Below, piece after piece: positions 1-11,314 of a stretch of 64,000 nucleotides of DNA. The notes under the pieces are model-generated. The model made no database searches. It was given only the letters and a program-made list of their open reading frames with translations, and was not told where the DNA came from. Positions within the stretch are counted from its first letter, which is position 1; every line of letters starts with the position of its first letter. This DNA comes from Tetraselmis striata. Lineage: Eukaryota; Chlorophyta; Chlorodendrophyceae; Chlorodendrales; Chlorodendraceae. The stretch is from positions 1-64,000 of the forward strand of contig VCJN01000828.1 in NCBI GenBank assembly GCA_006384855.1, written 5' to 3'. The translations under genes were made by a program, and so were the position numbers.

Positions 1-1812
1 GACCTTGTGCACGAACTGTCCCCCCCCGTCTGCGGGGGTGACCCTCACTCCATGCTCGCCAAGCACCGCGAGCTCGTGCAGCACCTCTAACAGTATTTTG
101 CCCATGTTGGGCGGCTCCGGGGGGCCAATGAGTGCGACTGGGTGCCAGTTGCTCCTGGAGGTCAGCATGTGGGGCGGCATGTCCTCACACCTGATCCCAA
201 CCCCGGTGACAGACTGGGTGGCCCGAAGGTGCGACAGGAAGCCATCATCTGTGAGTGTGTAGATCCCGTTGTCGGCATGGAGGAAGTTTCCCGCGGCGAG
301 GCCGGTGCCGTGCCCGCCTTCATTCAGGCGCTCCGCCTCCGACGAGGCGCGGAAGGCGTTGATAGACACGTCCGTCCCCTTCTTCCAGCAAGCGTACCAC
401 ACAGGGTCTCGGAACCAGCCCTTGATGATGTCCACCACGCTCAAGACGTACCAAACCCGTGCAGCCGCGAGCTTCAGGGACTGCGGCGTGCGGATAAACC
501 TGTCGGCATTGCACTCCGGGCAGTGCTGGTCGGGGAGGTTCGCCCATTCGGCAGCCTTCCCGGGCGCCCCGCTGAACGCCACGCACCCCTTGGGGCACAT
601 GTGCCGGACATATCTGGATGTATCAGGCACGTGCATGCATCGGGAGGCGAGGAGCGTGAGGGGCCTGACACCCCAAGACGCGCCGCGTCAAGCACGCACC
701 CAGGCACATTCCGGCCGTACCCGCAGGAACTTCCGCATCGCCTTGTGGCTGCGTGGCACGGCCATCCCACCCCAGGTGAAGCCGGCGGGCATGATGTCAT
801 GCAACAGCTACCACTCGCTGTCAGCGGAGTTGTTGGAATTCTTGCTCTTCACCTGGGCCGAGCACTTCATGACTGCAAACGTGAGGGCATTCGTCTCGGA
901 CCCCGGCACAACAGCAGACTCCCACGCCCGGAGATGCGCCTCCTCCTCCTCCTCCTCCTCATCGCTCGTCCACCCGGCGCCAGCCGCGTCCCCCCCCCCC
1001 CCTTCCCAACCCTCCTCTTTCGCATTCACTGGACTGGTCATCGCCTTCAGGGACGGTTACCAAGCGAGCCTCCCCGTCCGCATCCACAGGGGGGTGCTCC
1101 TGAGCAGCCGCCATAGATAGCCTTCACAACCTGCCACGCCGACCGGGCGGGTGCGTGTGATTCCATACAACCGCAGGTGAGTGGTGCCACCAGCACGCAG
1201 GCCGGGCCCACTCACCTCTGAACGTAGAAGGTCCACAGTGTCACCCTCCTCGAAAACAGCGCGCCACTGGGTCGCCCCGCCGTAGTCCTCCAACACCCAA
1301 TCGGTAACAACGCCGGTTATCACGCCGTAGTGCCATACTCCCCGGAACTTCTTGGCGATGACCTTCATGTAGAAGTCACCGGGATCGCCTTCCCGTATCA
1401 CACCCTCATCGGCGGCTTCCACGCCCGCCGGCGGCCACGCAGGCGCGTCGATATCCATACCGCCTTCGCCAACGGGGTCCTCCCCCACGCCCATCACATC
1501 GTCCACCTTCGAGCCGCCGTCGTCCGAGACCGGCGCCGGCGGGGCGTTTCCGACGGCTGCAGCTAATCCTGCTGCCGCCCATGCTGCTGCTGCTGCTGCT
1601 GCCGCTGCTGCCGCCCATGTTGCTGCTGCTTGTGATAAGGCGGCCTTGCGGCGCAACTTAGCCGCACGCTTCAACGAGTGGCTAAAGTTCGGGAATTTTA
1701 GGAAGTGCCGGTCTCGCGCCATCTTATCACATGTGCCCGCCATGGTGCCCCGGCAGTGCTTGCATGAGTACACGCCATCCGACACACTCGCTATCCATTC
1801 CTTTGCCGGCAT
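1..1812 (-). CDS. CACTA (En/Spm) transposase: BED zinc finger - Tudor-like - TNP2 domains, 3' end cut by window edge
   Basis: Exon 1 (1216-1812) starts at the Met shared by three family copies (MPAKEWIAS). It has a BED-type finger (CKHC ... RDRHF) and then a Tudor-like barrel (FRGVWHYGVITG ... WRAVFEEGDTVDLL), and ends at AG|GTGAGT. Exon 2 probably starts at 1099 after TGCTCAG. An acidic stretch (DEEEEEEE) follows; then from about 806 to 1 comes a TNP2-like domain (Transposase_21): GFTWGGMAVPRSHKAMRKFL, the zinc pair CPKGC ... CPEC, and SNWHPVALIGPPEPPNMGK. TNP2 would cut and rejoin the element's termini; BED would bind DNA; the Tudor-like fold might bind chromatin (inference). The reading frame shifts across the G tract near 1000 and a stop follows NNSADSEW (808-810), so this copy looks mutated or misassembled. 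Confidence 0.7.
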
Positions 1813-1827
1813 GCCTGCTGCCGCGCG

Positions 1828-1859
<32 letters not shown>

Positions 1860-1877
1860 GGGGGGGGGGGGGGGGGT
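1828..1877. repeat. poly(G) tract, about 50 bp, nearly pure
   Basis: A nearly uninterrupted G run lies just upstream of the transposase start codon. On the coding strand it is poly(C) and gives a spurious poly-proline extension. The same position carries poly(G) in the B copy (55406-55434) and C copy (61570-61594), so the tract belongs to the element and varies in length. Confidence 0.9.
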
Positions 1878-2137
1878 TGAGAGTTGGGGTGGATGTAACC
1901 CACCACCGGCAGGCAGCACAGATGCGAGTGCGCGGCTGTCCGCGCTTGATCACCGGCTGTCAGCGGTGAGCGGCGGTGACCGTGAGGCGACCCCGTACTT
2001 CATGCGCGTGCTGGGGCGTTACACAATCATCAGCAATTAGGGCGGCTGCATTAAAACGCGCACCTACGAACACCACCTACCGCCTAGCTACCACCTAAGC
2101 TACCGGACCACCTACATCCGCCCACACCTCCGCCCGT

Positions 2138-2209
2138 CGTGCCGCACATCGCCGCACACAACGTGCCGCACATCGCCGCACACAACGTGCCGCACATCGC
2201 GCGCATACA
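2138..2209. repeat. 24-bp tandem repeat, 3 copies
   Basis: The unit (GTGCCGCACATCGCCGCACA plus CAAC) is repeated three times in the subterminal region of element A. Element C has a single related unit at about 61838. CACTA elements usually carry subterminal repeats that bind transposase; that role is inferred here. Confidence 0.7.
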
Positions 2210-2484
2210 CGTCGTGGGGGCGCGCGCGCGGGACTGCACCGATACATCGTACTACTACTCGCGCTGCGACTACGCAAATAAGCGTCAATACACCGGGCTA
2301 ATATCGGGTGTATATCGCCGCTTATCTTTATGTTCACGCACACCTAGCGACGGCAGTAGTTGCCCACTCCGCGATCTGTATATCGCGCAGCAGCGTCGCG
2401 ACGGTACGTACGCGCGACGCCGCCTGCTTCGCAAGGATATCAATCACAAGAGGCGACGAAGTGTCACCAGTTGCACCACCCACC

Positions 2485-3308
2485 ATGGCACTATCGATGA
2501 CACCCCAGAAAAGGGCCAGGATGGTGGAGCCATGTACACGCACCCAACTAGCATACGCGAGCGTGGAGGAGAACACGCTACAATATAGACTCACCGACGA
2601 GGACATAAGAGGGGAATACATCCATCTCCCCGGCGGCTGGACTCCCACCAAGTCCAGCAACCCGGCCCTTTACCGCTCCATGCGCCACGCTTGGCACTGG
2701 CACACTTTGCTGGATGTCGGCGCGGACGCGCTCGCCCAGTACAAGCTCTTCGTGCTTGACCAGCCCGATCTGGACGGGGACATCGTCGACGCTGATACGC
2801 GTCTCACATACCTCCGCGGTTCGGATTCGGCGTGGCTGCAAGGCGCCGAGGATATGAGATCGCTGCGAAGCAGGCCGTTGTACTCGTCGAGAACGATGAC
2901 GACGGGGCTATGGAGCCTCTCCTCGCTAGGGCCCACGCGGAGCAGTTCCCGCTGTTCCAACTCATGCGGCTGACCGCACGCATGGTGCAAGAAGCCCTCA
3001 CCCACACATGGATTCAGACGGACAGATTCAGCCGGTTCATGTCCGACATCACAAAGGAAGCCCACAAGTGGGAGACAGACAGAGCGGCAATCCCCGGGAG
3101 CACGCACCACGTCGGGTCTTTCCTCCCCTATGCCCCTTTGACATGGACTGCGACTTCCCCGCCGCGGCTTGCGCACATGGAACCCATTCATGAGTGGCGC
3201 GAGGGGTATTTCTCAACGGTAAGCCCAAGGAGGCACAGTATCCTCACAGCTTCCAGGGAACACTTGGCGCGGCTTCCAACTGTGGCAGACCTCACGAAGG
3301 TGCCCTAG
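2485..3308 (+). CDS. Hypothetical gene carried only by element A, frameshifted
   Basis: Not recognised. The first frame runs from a Met at 2485 (MALSMTPQKRARMVEPC) to about 2832 (TYLRGSDSAW); the coding-like signal then moves one frame over (RRRGYEIAAKQAVVLVENDDD) and continues to a stop at 3306-3308. The product would be about 270 residues, soluble and without an obvious catalytic motif. It lies between the transposase gene and the right terminus, on the opposite strand, inside a segment missing from element C. It could be captured host DNA or a small gene of a second element inserted in A. The change of frame may be a real lesion or an assembly error. Confidence 0.35.
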
Positions 3309-3478
3309 CCGCCCACTAAAGTCTAAATTTCAAATGTATAGAAAGTTAGGCAGGAGCAGTTTTGTGGTGGGCACCGCCCACAACGGCGAAGTGATGCCCC
3401 GCCAGTGTAATAAAAGCATCCACTGGCCCAGCGCCTCTGCGACACCGGCCCACACCTCCGCCGTGACTGCCGCGCAAG

Positions 3479-3511
3479 CCATGATCGCATGCCGGCAGCC
3501 TGCGATCATGG
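3479..3511. repeat. Perfect hairpin, 11-bp arms
   Basis: CCATGATCGCA (3479-3489) and TGCGATCATGG (3501-3511) are exact inverted copies around an 11-nt loop. It lies in the non-coding part of element A's extra segment (3309-3735), where I see no gene. Confidence 0.7.
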
Positions 3512-3993
3512 TTTGCCAGGCACTCCCGGCACCGTGCCGGCACATGCATGCTGTGCCGCAACGCTACGCGCGAACTAAGCACCATTGATGTGCGGGCACG
3601 CACGGGCTTCGCGAGAGTCGGCCGCCGCACCGTGTCAGTACTTATCGTGATTACTCCTTGGCAGGGGCCGGGGGCGCGGCCCGCCAGCGTGGCGCACCGC
3701 GACGCCAGCGACCCCTCGTTGGCAGCGATGTGCGGCGATGTGCAGCGAGTACGTGCAGCCGCCTGTACTTAGCCCGGGTGCTCCGCGTCGGCGGGCGACA
3801 CGCGAGCCCGCGTGCGCATATCAATTTGATGAAATTATGGAAACGAGAAAATCATATAGTACTTACAGGTCGCGCGCGATAGTCGTCGCTACTCGGTATG
3901 AAATCCACGTCCCTCGTCCGTCCCGTATCGTCCCCGTATGTCGTCGTTCGTCACCAGTAGGGCACACTTGCGTCACATCTGAATCTCACAGTG

Positions 3994-4233
3994 GCGGGCG
4001 GGCAGCGTAGCGCCGTGGCCCACGCGCAGTGCTGACGAAGCGCCCAGCGCGCGCCGCGTTCGAGGCCTCGTCCTTGCCTTGGCGGGTCGAGGCCGTCGAC
4101 AACAATAGTTGGTGCCTTAGTTACTCGCGTTTTGCGGGCGACGGGCGAGCGGGCTGTTGCCTCATGCCGCGTCCGCGGGCGATTCGGTACCCGAGACCGC
4201 ACCATCGCGGTCAAACCATGTAACTACGAGTGC

Positions 4234-4265
<32 letters not shown>

Positions 4266-4455
4266 TCCCATGGGCCTCTTGCCAGTCTCTTGGACTGACC
4301 GACGACTTACATGATGGCCGGCTCGTTGTGTAGGTCGGCCCTGTGGCAGGGATGGCATGGCACCACCGCCGGCGGCTGTGCCTGACGCCTTTGTATTGTC
4401 CGTGGTTTATTCGGAATCCGAACTACGGTACGGGTTACCGCGGGAAGCGGTGTTT
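3994..4455 (+). repeat. Dispersed repeat, copy 1 (inverted copy at 36667-37135)
   Basis: About 460 bp match the reverse complement of 36667-37135 along almost the whole length, including the internal homopolymer (C run at about 4237-4264 here, G run at 36874-36898 there). Homology starts exactly at the base after element A's right terminus, so A was inserted inside or at the edge of this repeat. No convincing open frame is seen. Confidence 0.75.
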
Positions 4456-4481
4456 TCACACCTCAGGCAGAGGAACTTCCG

Positions 4482-5827
4482 GTGATGCCCATGGGAGAAG
4501 AGGTCGACAAGGATGAGAAGGTCTGGTTGAACACGGAGCTTTGCAAAACTTGCATTGTGGAGGGGGACTTCAAGGCTCCCGCGACAAAACAAGCCGTCGC
4601 GGACGCCATGTCGGCAGTTTGTGCAAGAACGGCAACAGTCTTCATTGCCGACGCGCTTTTCGGAGCTGGTTCGCACACATGGGACTCGAAGAATGCTGCG
4701 TGGGGTACGGACGACTTCAACGACGTGTTTGCTTTCGCCAGGCAAGACACCCCCCACAACCCGGGTGCGTAGACGGCTGTGCTTTCATTTATCTCATTCC
4801 CGATTTTCCCCGCGCAGGCAGTTGAATATCCTGACTTGATCTTCTGACATCCACACTGCTCTCGATGGGTGCCATTTCTTCATTCACCTCTCGGACCAGC
4901 AACTTGGATCCGCAATCACAGCCGTGCAAAAACAAGGTGAGGACCTCATCTATCACGTCCTGACTTGGGCCAAGGATTGCGGGATGAAGATGCATGGGCA
5001 GTTCTCTGCGTCACGACTCTGAGTACTACCTCTACGTCAGGAAGCCCCCGCCAAGCATCATAGCTGATAACATCCGTTTCGATGATCCCCGAAGGTGAAA
5101 TTTGATCCGTGGAAAATAGCTGGTTGGTATTTATTTACTCGCTAAGCCGGTTATGCCTTTCCAGGTTCTCTACATCCATCATGTTGGGTCACTTCAAAGA
5201 CAGTTCGAAATTGAAGGACGAGAACAGACAGACGGTGAACAAGTACCAAAAGCCTATCGCTCTCTTCGCCAAGCACCTTAAGATGGCGGCAACAGACGGG
5301 ACAACAATCGTCGACGTCACAGCCGGAACCGGGACATCCGCGGTGCGTGCGGGGCGCAACCTGGGTGAGTGACAATGGGATCAACATAAAAAAATTACGC
5401 CTTGTGCAGTTTGCCACGCCTTTTCCAGGTCGCTGCGGCCTTTTCCGTGTGGTGGGACCATATGCATCCGAGCTACTCGTTCACACACAGGAACTTGAAG
5501 ACGATCCTCATTGACAACCGGAGGACGCAAATCGCTGGGATGAAGTCCAGGATGACCTCATGGTTCAAAGAGAAGCCATGGGACGAGACGCAAAGACTGC
5601 GTCCAGATGACTTCGAGAAGTGGCCGGGTCTACCACTTCCAATGACCGAGGGAGAGGAGCGGGCAGAGCGTGCAGCGGCTGAGAAGAGGAGGCAAGAGGC
5701 GGCAGAGCGTCGAGGGGATTATGTGCTCGATGATGATATGTCGTACAATTCCGCAAAATTAGCCGCTCATATGCTTTGTCCCGGCTTTGACGGAGTTTCA
5801 GCCCCCGACGGGACAAACTACTTGTAG
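4482..5827 (+). pseudogene. Decayed beta-class DNA N6-adenine/N4-cytosine methyltransferase-like gene
   Basis: The order of motifs fits the beta class of PF01555 enzymes. First comes a motif IV region, VFIADALFG (4620-4660), where a DPPY-type catalytic motif is expected; it reads DALF. Next is GCHFFIHLSDQQLGSAITA and an HDSEYYLYVRKP segment, then YQKPIALFAKHLK and the SAM-binding motif I, VDVTAGTGTSAVRAGR (about 5307-5355). Two introns are credible: 5095-5164, with RR restored at the join, and about 5365-5429 (CTGG|GTGAGT to TTTCCAG). The frame is lost near 4853, 5029 and 5510, and the catalytic motif is atypical, so it is probably inactive. Such enzymes methylate DNA in bacteria, phages and some eukaryotes. 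A low-complexity EERAERAAAEKRRQEAAERR helix closes the C-terminus. Confidence 0.6.
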
Positions 5828-5947
5828 CCGTCACGTCCCCCAGCCTTCTTATTTGTCCCTGTTTGGACAGTTTCATCCCCCGATGGCGCAAACTTCTTGT
5901 AACCATCCCGTTTCCTTCACTCTTCTGATTTGTCCCTGTTTGGACGG
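5790..5947. repeat. ~78-bp tandem duplication
   Basis: Two imperfect copies end in the shared string ATTTGTCCCTGTTTGGAC (about 5850 and 5933). The first overlaps the 3' end of the methyltransferase-like gene and supplies its stop region. Confidence 0.6.
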
Positions 5948-7778
5948 AATTGGTTTCCCAGACTTGGCACAAAATGAACCAACCGGCATTCATAATAGCT
6001 TTCAATCCCGCTGCTGCCCCCAAACCCTAATTTAGACCTAACCACAATGCACCGCGTGCCTCGGTGCAAAATAGGTTGCATTACTGTTTGCACGGAAGCC
6101 GGGGCAGGCCGCCACCGCAGAGAGCGGAGAACTGCCGCCAGCGCCGCGTCCCCAGTCGCTCACGCCCTGAGGCGCCAAAAAGGCGATGCGTTGCACAACT
6201 CGTAGGGATTGCGCACAGTCTTGACTGCCCTATGGGGCGGAGATCAGAAGGCGGCAATGACATTTAGTCAGCTTCGTTCGCCCCCGTGTTATATATTCCG
6301 GCAAGTCCAGCCACAAAGCAACTACGAATATAGGGAAGATTACCGCAAACAACATCAAGACCGAAATACACACCAAAAGGGCTAAGAAAACCACATTGGG
6401 GCATAAAGTGGGAAGATCAACGTGTATTTCAGCAAGATCACCAGCAGCCGCAAAGAGGCCAAATAACTGCATCATGCCCTAGGGGCTGTAGCTGTGGCCT
6501 AGGCGGACAAGAGGCAGAAGTTGAGGGCAGAGTATGATGACCCTAGGAAGGGTACCACACCACCCCAACTAAGTTGGGAGACAAAAACAGATCAAGTTCG
6601 GCATTTAAAAAGGATAAATAAATGCAGACGCCGCCGGATGTGATCGGGAACCCTGGGGGGGGATCGCTACCATATGCGGATGGGGAATGAAAAATCAGGA
6701 CTTATCAGAACGCCCAAGGGCGCCGGAGAAAAGTATATCCAAAGTCGGGTGATGGGAATTCACATCGGTTAAATGAGGATAAATCATGGCAACCGAGGCA
6801 CCTGCCATAATTATCAGAAAAATAGTTGTACTAATATTCGGAGTTGCGGAATTCTCCGGGTTCGGCAAAAAGGGATTGCACGGGGTCATTCAGACGTTGG
6901 CTCCATCATGAGAACATTGTCCGAAAAAATGCCTGCATATACCCTGTCACCGGACTACGGGGGGCACCCAATCTGCCCCCTCCAATCACCCCCCTTGTAC
7001 AATTGTCACACGCATGTAGTAAAGATAGTACTGCATAGGCGCACGTAGGTAGTATTGATATTTTTTCTTTTGAAATGGGGCCATCATATGATGCGCAGTA
7101 TGTATGATATATATACCACATATGAATAAACGAAGCATAGCATAGCATGAGTTTGCAGCACATTATAGTGCCAGGGCCATGCCCGGTGCACGTGCCCGCA
7201 TGCTGTGTGATATGACAATTTCGGTACACAGTGATATCGTAGCCAAATCCGTTCATGGAATCAATAAATGTTAGAAAATAGCAAGTGATGTAACTTTGAG
7301 TTGTATTCTTGTTCGTCAATTGTACCTGCACAATGCTGCATCCTCATAGGTAGCTAGGGCAGTCCCGGTACGGCTGACTGGGGCTTGCAAAAAGTCATGG
7401 ACCTGTTGTACGTGTCACGCTTCGCTGCACTACATGGCGTTACCTTCCTATTATTGCCAAGGATGGCAGGCAATGCTCAAGCAATATCATGCTTAATTAA
7501 CGCTGTGCAAGCTGGACAACAAAGCTGAATCCATATGTGTTGTACACATTGCCTACCAAATGCTTTGAGTGAGGTAACGAACACAATGTGTGGCATGAAC
7601 ATCATGCATGGCATGCGGCCCCTCCCCCCCCCCCAAATACCTACTCCCCTGCGCCTCCACGCATGGGCAAATTGATGCATGCTTTACATGTCATGCTACA
7701 ACATGTTACTGCAGGCGCTGTTTGCCTGCGATGTTCGAATCGCCACATGTGCCTGCCAGCTTGCCAGGGTGTGCTGCT
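5948..7778. other. Lower-GC intergenic stretch
   Basis: This 1.8-kb stretch is visibly richer in A/T than its surroundings and has no long open frame on either strand. The only coding-like traces are the minus-strand hydrophobic segments listed separately (6230-6889). A short C run lies at 7624-7635. It separates the methyltransferase remnant from the HSP60 3' end, so its right part may hold HSP60 3' UTR and polyadenylation signals. Confidence 0.5.
6230..6889 (-). pseudogene. Possible remnant of a polytopic membrane protein (amino-acid-transporter-like)
   Basis: Two minus-strand frames contain clear hydrophobic helices. The upstream one (6695-6889) reads TTIFLIIMAGASVAMIYPHLTD and ends at a plausible GTGAAT donor. 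The downstream one (6230-6475) reads LLVCISVLMLFAVIFPIFVV. A short piece LFGLFAAA between plausible splice sites could join them. The order helix - YPHLTD - LFG - helix resembles the late helices of SLC38/AVT amino-acid transporters, but this rests on pattern memory only. No start or upstream exons are seen, so it is at best a fragment. Confidence 0.25.
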
Positions 7779-10392
7779 CTAGTACATGTCCATACCACCC
7801 ATGCCGCCCATGCCACCCGGAGCGGGGCCGGAAACATCATCCTTAGGTGCCTCAACAATGATGCATTCGGCGGTTGTCATGATGCTAGAAACGCTTGCCG
7901 CATCCACAAGAGCAGTGCGGACTACCTTCAGTGGGTCAATGATTCCAGCGCTAATCATGTTGCAGTACGTGTCATTGGATGCATCATAGCCGAAGGCGGG
8001 GTCGTCCTGTCCAAGCAGCTTCTCCACAACCACGGCACCTTCAACACCGGCATTCTTCGCGATTGTCTTCACAGGCATCTTGACAGCCTCTTGGATGATG
8101 CGAATGCCAACTTGCTGGTCAAAGTTAGCGGCCTCGTTTTTGAGGTCCTGCAACCCCCTGGCTGCATAAAGCAGGGCAGTGCCACCGCCTGGAACAATGC
8201 CTTCCTCTACAGCAGCTTTGGTTGCGTTGAGGGCGTCAACAACACGGTCCTTTTTCTCTCCAACCTCAACTTCAGAAGCACCACCGATTCTCAGAACAGC
8301 AACGCCGCCTGAGAGCTTGGCAAGGCGCTCGAGCAGCTTCTCCCTATCCAGGTTGGTACACAAGCTTCTCAGAAATCAGGCTGCAGATGCTACAGCACCT
8401 TGGATTGAGATATTGGGCTTGGTTCTGGATAAGCACAGCTACAGAGTGACCAAACAGGTTGCATACCGGTCATAGTCACTCTTTGTCAAGTCGGCTGCTT
8501 CACGGATCTGGTCACAGCGATCGCTAATGTCAGCCTTGTCACCGGCGCCATCAAGGATAATTGTGTCTTCCTTGGAGATGGTGACTTTCTTCGCCTGCCC
8601 AAGCATGGAGAGGTCCACGTTCTCTAGCTTGTGACCAAGATCCTCGCTGACAACCTAAGTAGAGCACAGAGCCTGCTGTTAACATGCCTGGCAGAAACGC
8701 GCTGCCATGGTGCATGTGATATGTGTCGTGATATGGGACGCATGCACATCTGCTGCGTCGGCGTACCTGGCCACCAGTCAAGACGGCAATATCTTGCAGG
8801 TTGGCTTTGCGATTGTCGCCAAAGCCAGGTGCCTTCACGGCACAGAGTTTCACCCCGCCGCGGAGCTTGTTGACAATCAAGGTGGCTAGTGCCTCGCTTT
8901 CTACATCCTCTGCAATGATGAGAAGTGGGCGCTGTGTCTTGATGGCAGCTTCCAGGACAGGAAGGAGGGACTGCAGGCTGTGCACGCATAGAGAAGTTTG
9001 CATCTTAATAGTAACGGGCACACTGTTAGTAAAACAGGAGGGATGAACTGTTTCAAAGTGCAGGACGTGGCCTACCCTGAAATCTTTTTCTCCACTATCA
9101 AAACGTATGGATTCTCCAGCTCGGCTTTCATGGTCTTGTTGTCAGTCATGAAGTATGGGGATATGTACCCGCGGTCGAACTTCATCCCCTCCACTACTTC
9201 CAGTTCATTTTCCAGGGTTTTGCCATCCTACAACCATTTCAATACATGCCAGTGCTTAGCTGTGGCCCATTTGTGGGTATATAGGCAGGTACTTAGGGAA
9301 TGGATTGCAATGCTACATACCGCAACAGTGATCACACCCTCCTTGCCAACCTTCTCCATGGCCTTTGAAATCAGGTCACCAATTTCCTTCTCGCCGTTCG
9401 CCGAAATGGTCCCCACCTACGCACACAGCCCAAACACTGCTCACAAGGATCCGGCGTAATGCAGGCAGCTGCTGCCAGTGCGAGCGTGAATGCAGTAATT
9501 CACAATACCTGCGCTATCTCCTCGGCAGTGCTAATCATTTTCGCGTTTCTCTTCAGAGAGGCAACAACATGATCGACCGCAAGGTTGATGCCCCGCCGAA
9601 GGTCCATGGGGTTCATCCCGGCCGCAACAGACTTGCAGCCCTCCACAAGAATTGCTCTTGTCAGCACGGTAGCAGTTGTGGTACCTATTGCATGGGTAGG
9701 CAATCAGACAGCAATTATGTGTAACCGATGACGCAGCATCCTCCATCTGGTGATTCAGACTATCTGCAATCGGCCAAGAAAGGCGCATGTATCCTATGGC
9801 AGCATCGCGTACCATCGCCCGCCACATCATTTGTGGCTGAAGCCACCTGCTTCACGAGGTTTGCACCAACATTTTGAAACCTGTCCTTGAATTCGATGGC
9901 TTTTGCTACAGTCACACCATCCTTTGTGATCTTTGGTGAGCCAAATTGCTGCTCAATCACTACGTTCCGGCCCTGGCAGACGGAACGCACATCTAAATTA
10001 GCCGGCACCGCTAGGAATCACGCGAATCATTCATGCAGGCGGCCGTGGCGGCGCTGCAGTGTTTACCTTAGGACCCAAAGTAACCTGCACTGCGTCTGCG
10101 AGTTTTTCCACTCCAGAAAGAACAGCAGCTCGGCAGTCTACACCGAAGCGAACGTCCTTGGCCGCGCCTCTGAGCTGCTGCAGGGCGTGCGCCTGCACGA
10201 GGAGCGCCACGCAAGTGCCACCAAGCGCAACAGTAAGTCCATAACCTGGGCATTGATTGACTCGCGCCGAGCACGTCAGCATGCAAGGTCTCACGACAGG
10301 TACACCGGCCAACTCGTCGTCGCTGTTCGAAATCACAAGGCCATTGTGTAGCGGCATTGCGACAGGGAAAGTGTGTGTGGGGGTAAAGGGGG

Positions 10393-10425
<33 letters not shown>

Positions 10426-10573
10426 GGGCGATAACGGCGCCGAGCTCTGCAGGGATTCCCCCCTGCCCCGTGTCCTCGCAGTTCCCCGGCAGCGACATAG
10501 GACTAGCCGCCGAGTCCGGACCCACCGCACGGCGCCCCCCAGTTGGAGTGACGAGACGAGATAGCGCTTGCAT
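7779..10573 (-). CDS. HSP60: Mitochondrial chaperonin HSP60 (Cpn60), nine exons, intact
   Basis: Exons, in coding order: 10526-10573, 10067-10192, 9813-9972, 9509-9684, 9321-9416, 9076-9227, 8767-8977, 8467-8654, 7779-8343. All introns are GT-AG and phases match, giving 573 residues, the usual length. The protein forms the ATP-driven double-ring folding chamber of the mitochondrial matrix. Seen: a basic Ser-containing N-terminus ([16 protein letters not shown]) fit for transit, [25 protein letters not shown], the ATP motif [56 protein letters not shown], and the tail [12 protein letters not shown]. The tail and KDVRFG point to the mitochondrial rather than plastid type. The start is chosen for the in-phase short first exon; an alternative upstream Met exists at 10600. 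Intron 1 contains a G tract of about 30 bp (10390-10424). Confidence 0.93.
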
Positions 10574-11023
10574 GTTGCCGAAGTTGTCACAAGCAGTCAC
10601 AACCGAGCGTGTAGCTTGTCACGGAGTGTGATGTCCCAGGTGCTTCTTCACCCGACAGCCTCAGATCACATCCGGAGATCAGCTGGATCACGGACGGGTG
10701 ACGAAGATTCCAGAGGCGCTCGGGCGCGATGCCACGCGCAGCGTGCGGCGGCGGCGGCGGCGGCGTAGTAATGAATGTAATGAATGTAGTATATGCAGGA
10801 GGTAATCCTTAGTGGTACATATATGTAATATGATCTAAAATTCTAAACTCAAGTTTATTTATGGCGGGGTTTTCTTCTTTCCTAACCGCTTTTATTCCGC
10901 CGCCGGCTATCGTTGCTGCTAAGTGGTACGGGTTACTAGTTATCCTGTCGCTGTGTGGCCCGTTAGGCCAGTAAGAATTGTTAGTGTGTTCGTCTGGGTG
11001 CCAATATCTTGCTCAAAACAGAA

Positions 11024-11058
<35 letters not shown>

Positions 11059-11314
11059 TTTGGTAGCTGGCCCTGTCTGGCCCAAAGTTTTGATGCTATT
11101 ATATTACTTTCCGCTTTGCTTACCGGCTCCACCTATTAACCGCCATACCGTACGGGTACGCACCGTACAACCCTCACCAGCACTGCCACCGCCGGCGCCG
11201 CCTCCGGTGCGGCTAGGCCGGCATGCTCATGTCAGCCCGTGCGCAAATACCTACTAGTCTCTTACAACAACGTCTACCTCACGTCGCCGGCCTTTGGCTT
11301 GGATAGCTGATACC
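10574..11314. promoter_or_regulatory. Shared upstream region of HSP60 and the DDE-like gene
   Basis: The two genes are transcribed away from each other, so this 0.74-kb stretch should hold both promoters. It contains a (GCG)n run (10745-10766), an A/T-rich part (10770-10870) and a 35-bp G tract (11024-11058). I recognise no specific factor site or heat-shock element with confidence. Confidence 0.4.

Larger units (their letters stand above)
1..3993 (-). mobile_element. CACTA-like DNA transposon, family 1, element A (right part; left end outside window)
   Basis: The right end is set by the terminal sequence at 3972-3993, whose reverse complement begins CACTGTGAGATTCAGATGTG. The same terminus occurs at 55462 (left end of C), in slightly changed form at 41269 (left end of B), and inverted at 62117-62138 (right end of C). 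The element carries the BED/Tudor/TNP2 transposase gene on the minus strand. Compared with element C it holds about 1.5 kb of extra DNA (roughly 2205-3735) between the transposase and the right terminus. CACTA (En/Spm) elements are defined by CACT(A/G) termini and a TNP2 transposase, and both are seen. The left end lies outside the window, so the target duplication cannot be read. Confidence 0.75.

Noticed and set aside
142-1116. Long plus-strand ORFs (up to 324 codons) over 142-1120
   Set aside because: They are antisense to the TNP2 transposase, whose minus-strand frame carries recognisable motifs. Their composition (Arg/Pro/His-rich) is typical of GC-rich shadow frames.
2139-2588. Plus-strand ORF at 2139-2588 starting in the 24-bp repeats
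   Set aside because: It reads through a simple tandem repeat into non-coding subterminal DNA, and the coding-like signal is in another frame starting at 2485.
7786-10564. Plus-strand ORFs across the HSP60 locus
   Set aside because: They are antisense to a fully resolved, intact nine-exon chaperonin gene.
7779-10573. Plastid Cpn60 alpha or beta
   Set aside because: KDVRFG at the N-terminus and the [12 protein letters not shown] tail fit mitochondrial HSP60; plastid subunits lack this tail.
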